Source: Phreatobacter stygius (GTDB taxonomy: Bacteria > Pseudomonadota > Alphaproteobacteria > Rhizobiales > Phreatobacteraceae). From it: DNA of 64,000 nucleotides. The translations under genes were made by a program, and so were the position numbers. The stretch is taken from positions 3,857,001-3,921,000 of the forward strand of contig NZ_CP039690.1 in the NCBI RefSeq assembly GCF_005144885.1. The letters are read 5' to 3'. Positions within the stretch are counted from its first letter, which is position 1, and each line of letters opens with the position of its first letter. Positions 20,190-27,738 of this stretch are shown piece after piece. The notes beneath the pieces are model-generated. The model ran no database searches and was not told where the DNA came from. It saw only the letters and a list, made by a program, of their open reading frames with translations.

Positions 20190-22428
20190 GGTCGCAAGGC
20201 TCTCGGCGGCCTATGGCCCGCATGTCGCCATCGACGGCGTCTCGCTGTCGGTCGGGCCGGGCGAGACGGTGGCCATTCTCGGCTCCAACGGCGCCGGCAA
20301 GTCGACCTTGCTGAAAGCCATCGCCGGGCTGGTGCCGGCGGCCGAGACCAGCTCGATCCGGCTGAACGGCCTGGCCCTCACCCGGGCATCGCCCCATGCC
20401 ATCGTCGAGGCCGGCGTGGCGCTGGTGCCCGAGGGTCGCGGCATCTTCGCCGACCTGACGGTGCGCGAGAACCTGAGCCTCGGGGCCTTCCCGCGGCGGG
20501 CGCGGGCGAGCGAAGCGCGCGCGCTCGATCATGTGCTGTCGCTGTTCCCCAGGCTGAAGGAGCGGCTCGGCCAGCAGGTCCGCACCATGTCGGGCGGCGA
20601 ACAGCAGATGGTGGCGATCGGCCGGGCGCTGATGTCCAGGCCCGATCTCTTGATGCTCGACGAGCCTTCGCTCGGCCTGTCGCCCTTGATGACCAGCGAA
20701 TTGTTCAAGGCGCTGGATCAGGTCAAGCAGGCCGGCATGGCGATCCTCCTGGTCGAGCAGAACGCCCGCAAGAGCCTCAGGCTCGCCGACCGGGCCTATC
20801 TCATCGCCAATGGCCGCATCGTCGGCGAGGGGTCGGCCGGCCAGCTCGCCGAGGACCCGAAGGTCGCCGCCGCTTATCTCGGCGGCGTGCCCCGGCCCGC
20901 GCCATCACCCCAGCCGCTTTTTGCCAGACCCGCCCCCGACGCGCCGCCGCCGTCGCCGCCCCATAAGGAGATCCCCATGAAGCACGTCAACCTGATGATC
21001 GATGCCCACGAGATCGGCGCTGCCGACGGCCGCACCTTCGACCGGCTCGATCCCCTGACCGGTTCGGTCGCGACCCGCGCCGCCGCGGCCACCGTTTCTG
21101 ACGCCATCGCCGCCGTCGACGCCGCGGCCGCCGCCTTCGTCACCTGGTCGCAGACCGGCCCGAACGAGCGGCGCGCCAAGCTTGTCGCAGCCGCCGACCT
21201 GATGCTGGCGCGCGCCGAAGACTTCGTCCAGTCGATGATGACCGAGACCGGCGCGACCCGCGGCTGGGCCATGTTCAACGTCACGCTCGCCGCCGGCATG
21301 CTGCGCGAGGCCGGCGCCATGACCACCCAGATCACCGGCGATGTCATCCCGACCGACAAGCCGAACAACCTGGCGCTGGCGATCCGTCAGCCGGTCGGCG
21401 TCATCCTCGGCATCGCGCCCTGGAACGCCCCGGTCATTCTCGGCGTGCGCGCGCTCGCCATGCCGCTCGCCTGCGGCAATACCGTGGTGTTCAAGGCATC
21501 CGAGATCTGCCCGGCGACCCACCAGCTGATCGGCACCGTGCTGCGCGACGCCGGCCTGCCCTCGGGCACCGTCAATATCGTCACCAATGCGCCTGATGAT
21601 GCCGCCAAGGTGGTCGAGACGCTGATCGCCCACCGGGCGGTCAAGCGGGTCAATTTCACCGGCTCGACCCATGTCGGCCGGATCATCGCGGAGACCGCCG
21701 CGCGCTATCTGAAACCCGCCCTGCTCGAGCTCGGCGGCAAGGCGCCGCTGGTCATTCTCGACGACGCCGACCTCGACGAGGCGGTCAAGGCCGCGGCCTT
21801 CGGCGCCTTCATGAACCAGGGCCAGATCTGCATGTCGACCGAACGGATCGTCGTCGACGCCAAGATCGCCGATGTCTTTGTCGAGAAATTCGCGGCCAAG
21901 GCCAAGTCATTGCCTTATGGCGATCCGCGTTCCGGCAATGTCGTGCTCGGCTCGCTGGTCTCGGCCGATGCCGCCAGACGGGTCATGGACCTGGTCGACG
22001 ACGCAACCGCCAAGGGCGCGACGCTTGCGAGCGGCGGCACGCTCGACGGCACGGTCATGCCGGCGACCATTCTCGACCACGTCACCCCGTCGATGCGCAT
22101 CTATGGCGAGGAGAGTTTCGGCCCGGTCGTGACGGTGGTCCGGGTTTCCGGCGACGAAGAGGCGATCCGCATCGCCAACGACACCGAATATGGCCTGTCC
22201 TCGGCGGTGTTCTCGCGCGATATCGCGCGCGCGCTCGGCGTCGCCAAACGCATCGATGCCGGCATTTGCCACATCAATGCCCCGACCGTGCACGACGAAG
22301 CCCAGATGCCTTTCGGCGGCATGAAGTCGTCGGGTTATGGCCGCTTCGGCGGCAAGGCGGCGATCGAGGCCTTCACCGAGCTGCGCTGGATCACCATCCA
22401 GACCGGGCCGAGGCCTTATCCGTTCTGA
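20182..22428 (+). CDS. LivF-like ATPase in one frame with an aldehyde dehydrogenase
   Basis: One uninterrupted 748-codon frame. Residues 1-236 are a complete LivF ATPase: Walker A G-S-N-G-A-G-K-S-T near 35, signature M-S-G-G-E-Q-Q, Walker B L-M-L-D-E-P-S-L-G. A 29-residue proline-rich linker follows. Residues 266-748 are a full 483-residue aldehyde dehydrogenase with L-E-L-G-G-K-A-P and catalytic Cys in N-Q-G-Q-I-C-M-S-T, resembling salicylaldehyde/vanillin dehydrogenases. The second part has its own AAGGAG site and ATG at 20977. Either a true fusion is made, or the dehydrogenase is also started internally, or a LivF stop was lost by error. With the ThDP enzyme upstream it could oxidise an aldehyde made by decarboxylation. 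Confidence 0.88.
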   Translation: MLEVARLSAAYGPHVAIDGVSLSVGPGETVAILGSNGAGKSTLLKAIAGLVPAAETSSIRLNGLALTRASPHAIVEAGVALVPEGRGIFADLTVRENLSLGAFPRRARASEARALDHVLSLFPRLKERLGQQVRTMSGGEQQMVAIGRALMSRPDLLMLDEPSLGLSPLMTSELFKALDQVKQAGMAILLVEQNARKSLRLADRAYLIANGRIVGEGSAGQLAEDPKVAAAYLGGVPRPAPSPQPLFARPAPDAPPPSPPHKEIPMKHVNLMIDAHEIGAADGRTFDRLDPLTGSVATRAAAATVSDAIAAVDAAAAAFVTWSQTGPNERRAKLVAAADLMLARAEDFVQSMMTETGATRGWAMFNVTLAAGMLREAGAMTTQITGDVIPTDKPNNLALAIRQPVGVILGIAPWNAPVILGVRALAMPLACGNTVVFKASEICPATHQLIGTVLRDAGLPSGTVNIVTNAPDDAAKVVETLIAHRAVKRVNFTGSTHVGRIIAETAARYLKPALLELGGKAPLVILDDADLDEAVKAAAFGAFMNQGQICMSTERIVVDAKIADVFVEKFAAKAKSLPYGDPRSGNVVLGSLVSADAARRVMDLVDDATAKGATLASGGTLDGTVMPATILDHVTPSMRIYGEESFGPVVTVVRVSGDEEAIRIANDTEYGLSSAVFSRDIARALGVAKRIDAGICHINAPTVHDEAQMPFGGMKSSGYGRFGGKAAIEAFTELRWITIQTGPRPYPF
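20965..20979 (+). promoter_or_regulatory. Internal ribosome site and ATG for the aldehyde dehydrogenase part
   Basis: AAGGAG at 20965-20970, six bases, then ATG at 20977. The first residues after it (M-K-H-V-N-L-M-I-D) match the normal N-terminus of the enzyme family. An optimal site inside the long frame suggests that a free 483-residue dehydrogenase is made as well as, or instead of, the fusion. Confidence 0.7.
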
Positions 22429-22465
22429 GGAGGGGGTGGGTCAAAGGCGAAAAACGCAACCCAAT

Positions 22466-22630
22466 CAACCCTCTCCCAAAGGGAGAGGGTGGCAGCGTCA
22501 GCTGCCGGGTGAGGGGTGGTCCATTTCCGGATGGAGCTGTATCCGGCGCGAGCCTCGGCATCAGGCCTCGACGCCTACGCCCCTCACCCGCCGGCTCCGC
22601 CGGCACCCTCTCCCTTTGGGAGAGGGTTGA
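22466..22630. repeat. Paired intergenic repeat, family C (CCCTCTCCC..GGGAGAGGG)
   Basis: The left copy at about 22466-22520 and the inverted right copy at 22579-22630 are nearly identical when oriented. Each contains the hairpin CCCTCTCCC-AAA-GGGAGAGGG plus a GTGAGGGG end. The element lies in the 252-base gap between convergent genes. The hairpins could terminate transcription from both sides. The element at 25315-25476 is closely similar. Confidence 0.8.
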
Positions 22631-22680
22631 TATATCTGCGCCTTCTCGTGCAAGGACCGCTGGGCCGGACCCGACACCCG

Positions 22681-23376
22681 TCACGCGCGGCGCGCCTTCG
22701 ACCCACCCGCAACGATCCGCTCCAGATAGTCGGTCTTGCTGAAACGCATGTGGTCGACGCAAAGCTGCGCCAAGGCCCAGCTGTCGCGGCCCCTCAACAA
22801 CGCGATCATGATGTCGTGCTGCTGGCGCGAGATGCGCAGGCCCTCCGTGTCGGCGAGGTTCTTGGCCCGCATCGGCAAGGTCAGGCCCATATAGTCCTGG
22901 ATCGAACGCACCAGGTAGGGATTGCCGCAGGCCGCGAACAGCGCGATGTGAAAGGCGTCGTTGGTCTCGTGCATCAGGCGGAGATCGCCGATATCGCCAT
23001 AGTGGCAATAGCGCGCCTGCAGCTCGGTCAGCCGGTCGATCAGTTCGGGCTCTGCCGGCAGCGGGATCATCAGCGCCGCCTGGCGCGTCAGCATCTCGCG
23101 CACCTCGTAGATCTGCCGGACCTCCTCGGCCGAATAGGACGAGACGGTGGCGCCGACATTTTTTTCGCGCCGGACCACGCCGGTGCGTTCGAGCTGGACC
23201 AGGGCCTGGCGGATGAAATGCCGGGTCGCGCCATAGCGCGCCATCAGCACGTCCTCGACCAGCCGCGAACCCGGCGCCATCAGGCCGAAGATGATGTCCT
23301 CCTCGAGCTGGCGCAGCACCTCCGCCTGCTCGTCGCGGCGGGTGGGACCAAGATCCAGATCGGTATCCGTTGCCAT
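22681..23376 (-). CDS. GntR family regulator (FadR/FCD subgroup)
   Basis: This 231-residue protein has an N-terminal GntR winged helix (about 15-80: L-V-E-D-V-L-M-A-R-Y-G-A-T-R-H-F-I-R-Q-A-L). The all-helical FCD ligand domain spans about 90-220, with E-x-R-E-M-L and H-E-T-N-D-A-F-H metal/ligand positions. It is divergent from the dehydratase gene at 23548. FCD regulators usually respond to sugar acids or other carboxylates that the adjacent enzyme consumes, so repression of the dehydratase is inferred. Confidence 0.9.
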   Translation of the reverse strand: MATDTDLDLGPTRRDEQAEVLRQLEEDIIFGLMAPGSRLVEDVLMARYGATRHFIRQALVQLERTGVVRREKNVGATVSSYSAEEVRQIYEVREMLTRQAALMIPLPAEPELIDRLTELQARYCHYGDIGDLRLMHETNDAFHIALFAACGNPYLVRSIQDYMGLTLPMRAKNLADTEGLRISRQQHDIMIALLRGRDSWALAQLCVDHMRFSKTDYLERIVAGGSKARRA

Positions 23377-23438
23377 CGGTCAGGTTTGCCGGAGATTCAC
23401 AGGAAAGGCAGGATTATCAATAATCACGGGCCTTGTCT

Positions 23439-23505
23439 TGTCGACATGACGAGAATGGCTGGCCTCCGAACCCCGATCGTTGACAATACTGGCCTGCAGG
23501 TTGAC
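23439..23505. promoter_or_regulatory. Candidate GntR operator and promoter between divergent genes
   Basis: TGTCGACA at 23439-23446 is a perfect 8-base palindrome. GTTGAC appears at 23479-23484 and again at 23500-23505, exactly two helical turns apart, and the first overlaps a TTGACA box at 23480-23485. These sites lie in the 171-base divergent region, consistent with repressor binding for both genes. The assignment is by position and symmetry only. Confidence 0.4.
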
Positions 23506-23547
23506 GGTGCGGCCGACACGCGACGATCGTTCGGAAAGGCAAGCTAA

Positions 23548-25254
23548 ATGACCAAGGGACTGCGCAAGGGGCTGACGAGTTATGGCGACGCGGGGTTTTC
23601 GCTGTTCTTGCGCAAGGCCTTCATCAAGGCCGCCGGCTATTCCGATGATGCGCTGGACCGGCCGATCGTCGGCATCACCAACACCCACAGCGACTACAAT
23701 CCCTGCCACGGCAACGTGCCGCAGCTGATCGAGGCGGTGAAGCGCGGCGTCATGCTCGCCGGCGGCATGCCCATGGTGTTCCCGACCATCTCGATCGCCG
23801 AGAGCTTCGCCCATCCGACCTCGATGTTCCTGCGCAACCTGATGGCCATGGACACCGAGGAAATGGTCCGCGCCCAGCCGATGGATTCGGTGGTGGTGAT
23901 CGGCGGCTGCGACAAGACGCTGCCGGCCCAGATCATGGCGGCGGCGAGCGTCGACCTGCCGACCATCGTGGTGCCGGTCGGGCCCATGGTGGTCGGTCAT
24001 CACAAGGGCGAGGTGCTCGGCGCCTGCACCGACTGCCGCAGGCTCTGGGGCCAGCATCGGGCCGGCGAGATCGACGAGGACGAGATCGAGATCGTCAATG
24101 GCCGGCTCGCGCCGTCGGTCGGCACCTGCATGGTCATGGGCACGGCCTCGACCATGGCCTGTGTCACCGAGGCGCTGGGCTTGTCCTTGCCGATGAGCGC
24201 ATCGATCCCGGCGCCCCATGCCGAGCGCATCCGTTCGGCCGAGGCGAGCGGCCGGCGCGCCGCCGAAATGGCGGTGAGCGGGGCCCCGCGCCCGAGCGAG
24301 CTCCTGACACCGTCAGCCTTCCGCAATGCCGCGGTGGTCATGCAGGCGATCGGTGGTTCGACCAATGGCGTCATCCACCTCTCGGCCATCGCCAACCGGA
24401 CCGCGCACAAGCTCGACCTCGACCTGTTCGACACGCTCGGCCGCAATGTGCCTGTTCTGGTCGACCTGAAGCCGTCGGGCGCCCATTACATGGAGCATTT
24501 CCACCATGCCGGCGGCGTGCCGAAACTGTTGAAGCAGCTCGGTGACCTGATCGATCTCGACGCCATGACCGTGTCCGGCCAGACGCTGCGTGAGATCGCC
24601 GCTGGCGCCGAGGACGTGCCGGGCCAGGACGTCATCCGGCCGCGCGACAATCCGATCAAGCCCGAGGGCTCGATGGCGGTGTTGAGCGGCAATCTCGCGC
24701 CGCGCGGCGCCATCATCAAGCACGCCGCGGCAAGCGCCCGGCTCCTGCAGCACACCGGCCGCGCCGTGGTGTTCGAATCGGTCGAGGACATGACCAGCCG
24801 CGTCGACGATCCCGATCTCGACGTCACCGCCGACGACGTCCTGGTGCTGCGCAATGCCGGGCCGAAAGGCGCGCCCGGCATGCCTGAAGCCGGCTATCTG
24901 CCGATCCCGAGAAAGCTCGGCCGCCAGGGCGTGAAGGACATGGTGCGCATTTCGGACGCACGCATGAGCGGCACCGCCTTTGGCACCATCGTCTTGCACA
25001 TGACGCCGGAATCGGCGGTCGGCGGGCCGCTCGCCTTGGTCCGCTCCGGCGACATGATCCGGCTCGACGTCGCCGGCCGGCGCATCGATCTCCTGGTCGA
25101 CGAGGCCGAGCTCGCCCGGCGCCAGGCGGCGCTGCCGGTGGCGCCGACGCCGGCCTGGGCCAGGCGCGGTTATGCCAGGCTGTTCCATGAAACCGTGCTG
25201 CAGGCCGACGAGGGCTGCGACTTCGACTTCATGGTCGAGCGCGGCGAGGGGTAG
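23548..25254 (+). CDS. IlvD/Edd family dehydratase, probably for a sugar acid
   Basis: This 568-residue iron-sulfur dehydratase has cluster cysteines in G-G-C-D-K-T (about 114), A-C-T-D-C-R-R-L-W-G and G-T-C-M-V-M-G-T-A-S-T-M. The C-terminal swivel domain has R-I-S-D-A-R-M-S-G-T-A-F-G. The C-T-D-C-R motif and a GntR partner fit aldonate dehydratases (arabinonate/xylonate type) better than biosynthetic dihydroxyacid dehydratase, which is normally unlinked to a GntR gene. It would remove water from a 2,3-dihydroxy acid to give a 2-keto-3-deoxy acid. No aldolase or transporter gene is adjacent. The family call is secure; the substrate is not. Confidence 0.9.
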   Translation: MTKGLRKGLTSYGDAGFSLFLRKAFIKAAGYSDDALDRPIVGITNTHSDYNPCHGNVPQLIEAVKRGVMLAGGMPMVFPTISIAESFAHPTSMFLRNLMAMDTEEMVRAQPMDSVVVIGGCDKTLPAQIMAAASVDLPTIVVPVGPMVVGHHKGEVLGACTDCRRLWGQHRAGEIDEDEIEIVNGRLAPSVGTCMVMGTASTMACVTEALGLSLPMSASIPAPHAERIRSAEASGRRAAEMAVSGAPRPSELLTPSAFRNAAVVMQAIGGSTNGVIHLSAIANRTAHKLDLDLFDTLGRNVPVLVDLKPSGAHYMEHFHHAGGVPKLLKQLGDLIDLDAMTVSGQTLREIAAGAEDVPGQDVIRPRDNPIKPEGSMAVLSGNLAPRGAIIKHAAASARLLQHTGRAVVFESVEDMTSRVDDPDLDVTADDVLVLRNAGPKGAPGMPEAGYLPIPRKLGRQGVKDMVRISDARMSGTAFGTIVLHMTPESAVGGPLALVRSGDMIRLDVAGRRIDLLVDEAELARRQAALPVAPTPAWARRGYARLFHETVLQADEGCDFDFMVERGEG

Positions 25255-25314
25255 GGGGCGGGCGTCCCGGATTAATGCAAGGCCGTCTTCGAAGTGAAAG
25301 GCTCAACGCGACCG

Positions 25315-25476
25315 ACCCTCTCCCAGAGGGAGAGGGTGGCGCCGTCAGGCGCCGGGAGAGGGGTTGTCCATTTCCGGATCGGGCGGCACGCAGCGTGAGC
25401 GCCGGCACCAATTCTGAAAGCCCACGCCCCTCACCCGCCCGCTGACGCGGGCACCCTCTCCCTCTGGGAGAGGGTT
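25315..25476. repeat. Paired intergenic repeat, family C
   Basis: The left copy at 25315-25365 (CCCTCTCCCAGAGGGAGAGGG then a GGCGCCGTCAGGCGCC stem) and the inverted right copy at 25426-25476 mirror each other. The phrase TTGTCCATTTCCGGAT beside the left copy also occurs, nearly unchanged, beside the copy at 22466. This occupies most of the 390-base gap after the dehydratase gene. Beyond it, at 25480-25580, nothing is recognisable. Confidence 0.8.
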
Positions 25477-25581
25477 TGCACGCGCTCGGCCTCATCCGTA
25501 CCCTTTGCCCGTTCCCCGCGCACGTCTACTCAGCTCGCAGGCAATTCCGCCAAGACCCGAACTCTCTCCTCAAATTCCCGC

Positions 25582-25626
25582 TTGACGGAAACCGGGCTTG
25601 CTGCTGCTATTGACTAACTGGTTAGT
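25582..25626 (+). promoter_or_regulatory. Promoter region with TetR-type palindrome ahead of the hydantoinase operon
   Basis: ACTAAC-TG-GTTAGT at 25613-25626 is a perfect 6-base-arm palindrome 18 bases before the chosen start. TTGACG at 25582-25587 is a fair -35 box; TGCTAT at 25605-25610 is a weak -10 at 17-base spacing. The palindrome would cover the transcription start. The TetR gene inside this operon (29476) is the likely binder, giving autoregulation. Confidence 0.55.
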
Positions 25627-25644
25627 TTGTATGGACGGGACCCG

Positions 25645-27738
25645 ATGGCAGCCGAACACCGAACTCAGCGCGTCCGGGTCGCCGTCGATATCGGCGGAAC
25701 CTTCACCGATATCGCGCTGTCGACCGAGGCCGGGCTGGTCCACGAGAGCAAGATCTCGTCGACGCCCGACGATCCGAGCCGCGCGGTGGTCGAGGGGCTG
25801 GCCCAGCTCTTGGCCGAACTGGACATTGCGTCCGGCGCGGTCGCCGAAATCCTCCACGGCACCACAGTCGGCTCCAACACCATCCTGCAGCGTTCCGGCG
25901 CGCGCACCGGCCTGATCACCACCCGCGGCTTTCGCGACGTGCTGGAAATCGGCCGCATCCGCATGCCCGACATGTTCGACCTGACCTGGGACAAGCCGAA
26001 GCCGCTGGTGCCGCGCCGCCACCGCATGGAGGTGACCGAACGGCTCGCCGGCGATGGTTCGGTGGTGACGCCGCTGTCGGAGGCCGATGTCATCGCCGCC
26101 GGCCGGGCGCTGGTCGAGGAGGGCATCGAGGCGGTCGGCATCGCCTTCATCAACTCCTACCGCAACCCGGTCCACGAGCGCGAGGCCGAGGCCATTCTCG
26201 CGCGCCATTTCCCGCAATTGCTGGTCACCACCTCCTGCGCCGTGCTACCCGAAATGAAGGAATATGAGCGCACCAGCACGACCGTGGTGAACGCCTATCT
26301 CTTGGCCGCCATGCGCGCCTATCTGCAGAAGCTGGAGACCGGTCTGCGCGCCATCGGCATCGCCGCGCCGATCCTGGTGATGACCTCCAATGGCGGCATG
26401 CTGGCGGCCGCCGCGACCTGCGAAAAACCCGTCCTGGTCGTCGCCTCCGGGCCGGCCGGCGGCGTCATTGGCGCGGCCCGTCTCGGCCTTGCCCGCAACG
26501 AGCGCGACATCATCGTCTTCGACATGGGCGGCACCACCGCCAAGGCCGTCATCATCGAGGATGGCCGTCCCACCATGACCTCGGAATATGAGTTTCGCGA
26601 CGGCATGTCGGCGTCGAGCCGTTTCATCAAGGCCGGCGGCTATATGCTGAAGGTGCCGGCGATCGACATTGCCGAGGTAGGCGCCGGCGGCGGCTCCATG
26701 GCCGGCATCGACAAGGGTGGCCTGCTGGTGGTCGGGCCGCAATCGGCCGGCGCCGTGCCGGGGCCGGCCTGCTACGGCCTCGGCAATGATCGCCCGACGG
26801 TGACCGACGCCAATGTCGTGCTCGGTTTCGTCAATGCCGAGCAACTGGCCGGCGGCCGGCTCGCCATCGACCGGCGGCTGTCCGAAAAGGCCATCGACGC
26901 CCATGTCGGCACGCCGCTCGGCCTCGAGACCGCGGACGCCGCCCATGGCATTCGCGCCGTCGCCAATGCCGCCATGGCGCGCGCCATTCGTGCGGTCACC
27001 GTCGAGCGCGGCCGCGACCCGCGCGACCTTACCCTGATGGCCTTCGGCGGCAATGGCGGCGTCCACGCGCCGGATCTCGCTCGCCAGCTCGGCATCCCCC
27101 GGGTGGTGGTGCCGCCGCTGTCGGGCATTTTCTGCGCGGTCGGCATGCTCGCTTCCGACGTCGAGCATACCGGCCTTGCCACCGTCACCCGGCCGCTCGC
27201 CGCCATGACGCCGGCCGAGCTCAAGGGGTTGAAGGACGAGCTGCAGGCCGATGTCGGCGCAAGGCTGACCCAGGACGGTTATCCCGCCGCCCGCAGCGAA
27301 TTCCTGTTCGAGGCCGATCTCCGCCACGAGGGCCAGGCGACCGAGCTGACCGTGGCCTTTGCCGGCGAGGACCTCGACACCATCCGCGAACGCTTCGTCG
27401 CCGAATATTTCAAGACCTATGGCTACAAGGACACCACCCCGATCGAGCTGATGAAGCTGCGCATCATCGGTCGCGGCTTGCGTGAGAGCCGGCTGGATTT
27501 CGCCGACATGAAGATCGCCCATCGGCCGGGCGCGGCAAAAACCAGCACGCGCGAGGTGGCTTTCGCCCGTGGCGACCGGCCGGTGCCGGTCGGCATCGTC
27601 ACCCGCGCCGCGATCGGCGCCGAGCCACGCCAGGGTCCGCTGATCATCGAAGAATATGACGCGACCATCGTCGTGCCGCCGGATGCCCGCGTGCATCGCG
27701 ACGCCATCGGCTGCATCGTGCTGGAATTTGGAGCCTGA
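25645..27738 (+). CDS. Hydantoinase/oxoprolinase family protein, subunit A
   Basis: This 697-residue ATP-dependent amidohydrolase-type subunit has an N-terminal domain opening with V-A-V-D-I-G-G-T-F-T-D (ASKHA phosphate-1 motif). The Hydantoinase_A core contains D-M-G-G-T-T-A-K near residue 300, followed by G-A-G-G-G-S, and the C-terminal domain ends in I-I-E-E-Y-D-A-T. The family includes 5-oxoprolinase, N-methylhydantoinase and acetone carboxylase subunits. The ATG at 25645 is chosen; a TTG at 25627 also opens the frame but overlaps the operator. Its TGA overlaps the subunit B start. It probably hydrolyses a cyclic imide or lactam imported by the NMT1-type system downstream. Confidence 0.9.
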   Translation: MAAEHRTQRVRVAVDIGGTFTDIALSTEAGLVHESKISSTPDDPSRAVVEGLAQLLAELDIASGAVAEILHGTTVGSNTILQRSGARTGLITTRGFRDVLEIGRIRMPDMFDLTWDKPKPLVPRRHRMEVTERLAGDGSVVTPLSEADVIAAGRALVEEGIEAVGIAFINSYRNPVHEREAEAILARHFPQLLVTTSCAVLPEMKEYERTSTTVVNAYLLAAMRAYLQKLETGLRAIGIAAPILVMTSNGGMLAAAATCEKPVLVVASGPAGGVIGAARLGLARNERDIIVFDMGGTTAKAVIIEDGRPTMTSEYEFRDGMSASSRFIKAGGYMLKVPAIDIAEVGAGGGSMAGIDKGGLLVVGPQSAGAVPGPACYGLGNDRPTVTDANVVLGFVNAEQLAGGRLAIDRRLSEKAIDAHVGTPLGLETADAAHGIRAVANAAMARAIRAVTVERGRDPRDLTLMAFGGNGGVHAPDLARQLGIPRVVVPPLSGIFCAVGMLASDVEHTGLATVTRPLAAMTPAELKGLKDELQADVGARLTQDGYPAARSEFLFEADLRHEGQATELTVAFAGEDLDTIRERFVAEYFKTYGYKDTTPIELMKLRIIGRGLRESRLDFADMKIAHRPGAAKTSTREVAFARGDRPVPVGIVTRAAIGAEPRQGPLIIEEYDATIVVPPDARVHRDAIGCIVLEFGA

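Noticed and set aside
22466-25476. CRISPR-like array from the regular CCCTCTCCC repeats
   Set aside because: Only two inverted copies per site, no uniform direct repeat with spacers, and no cas genes.
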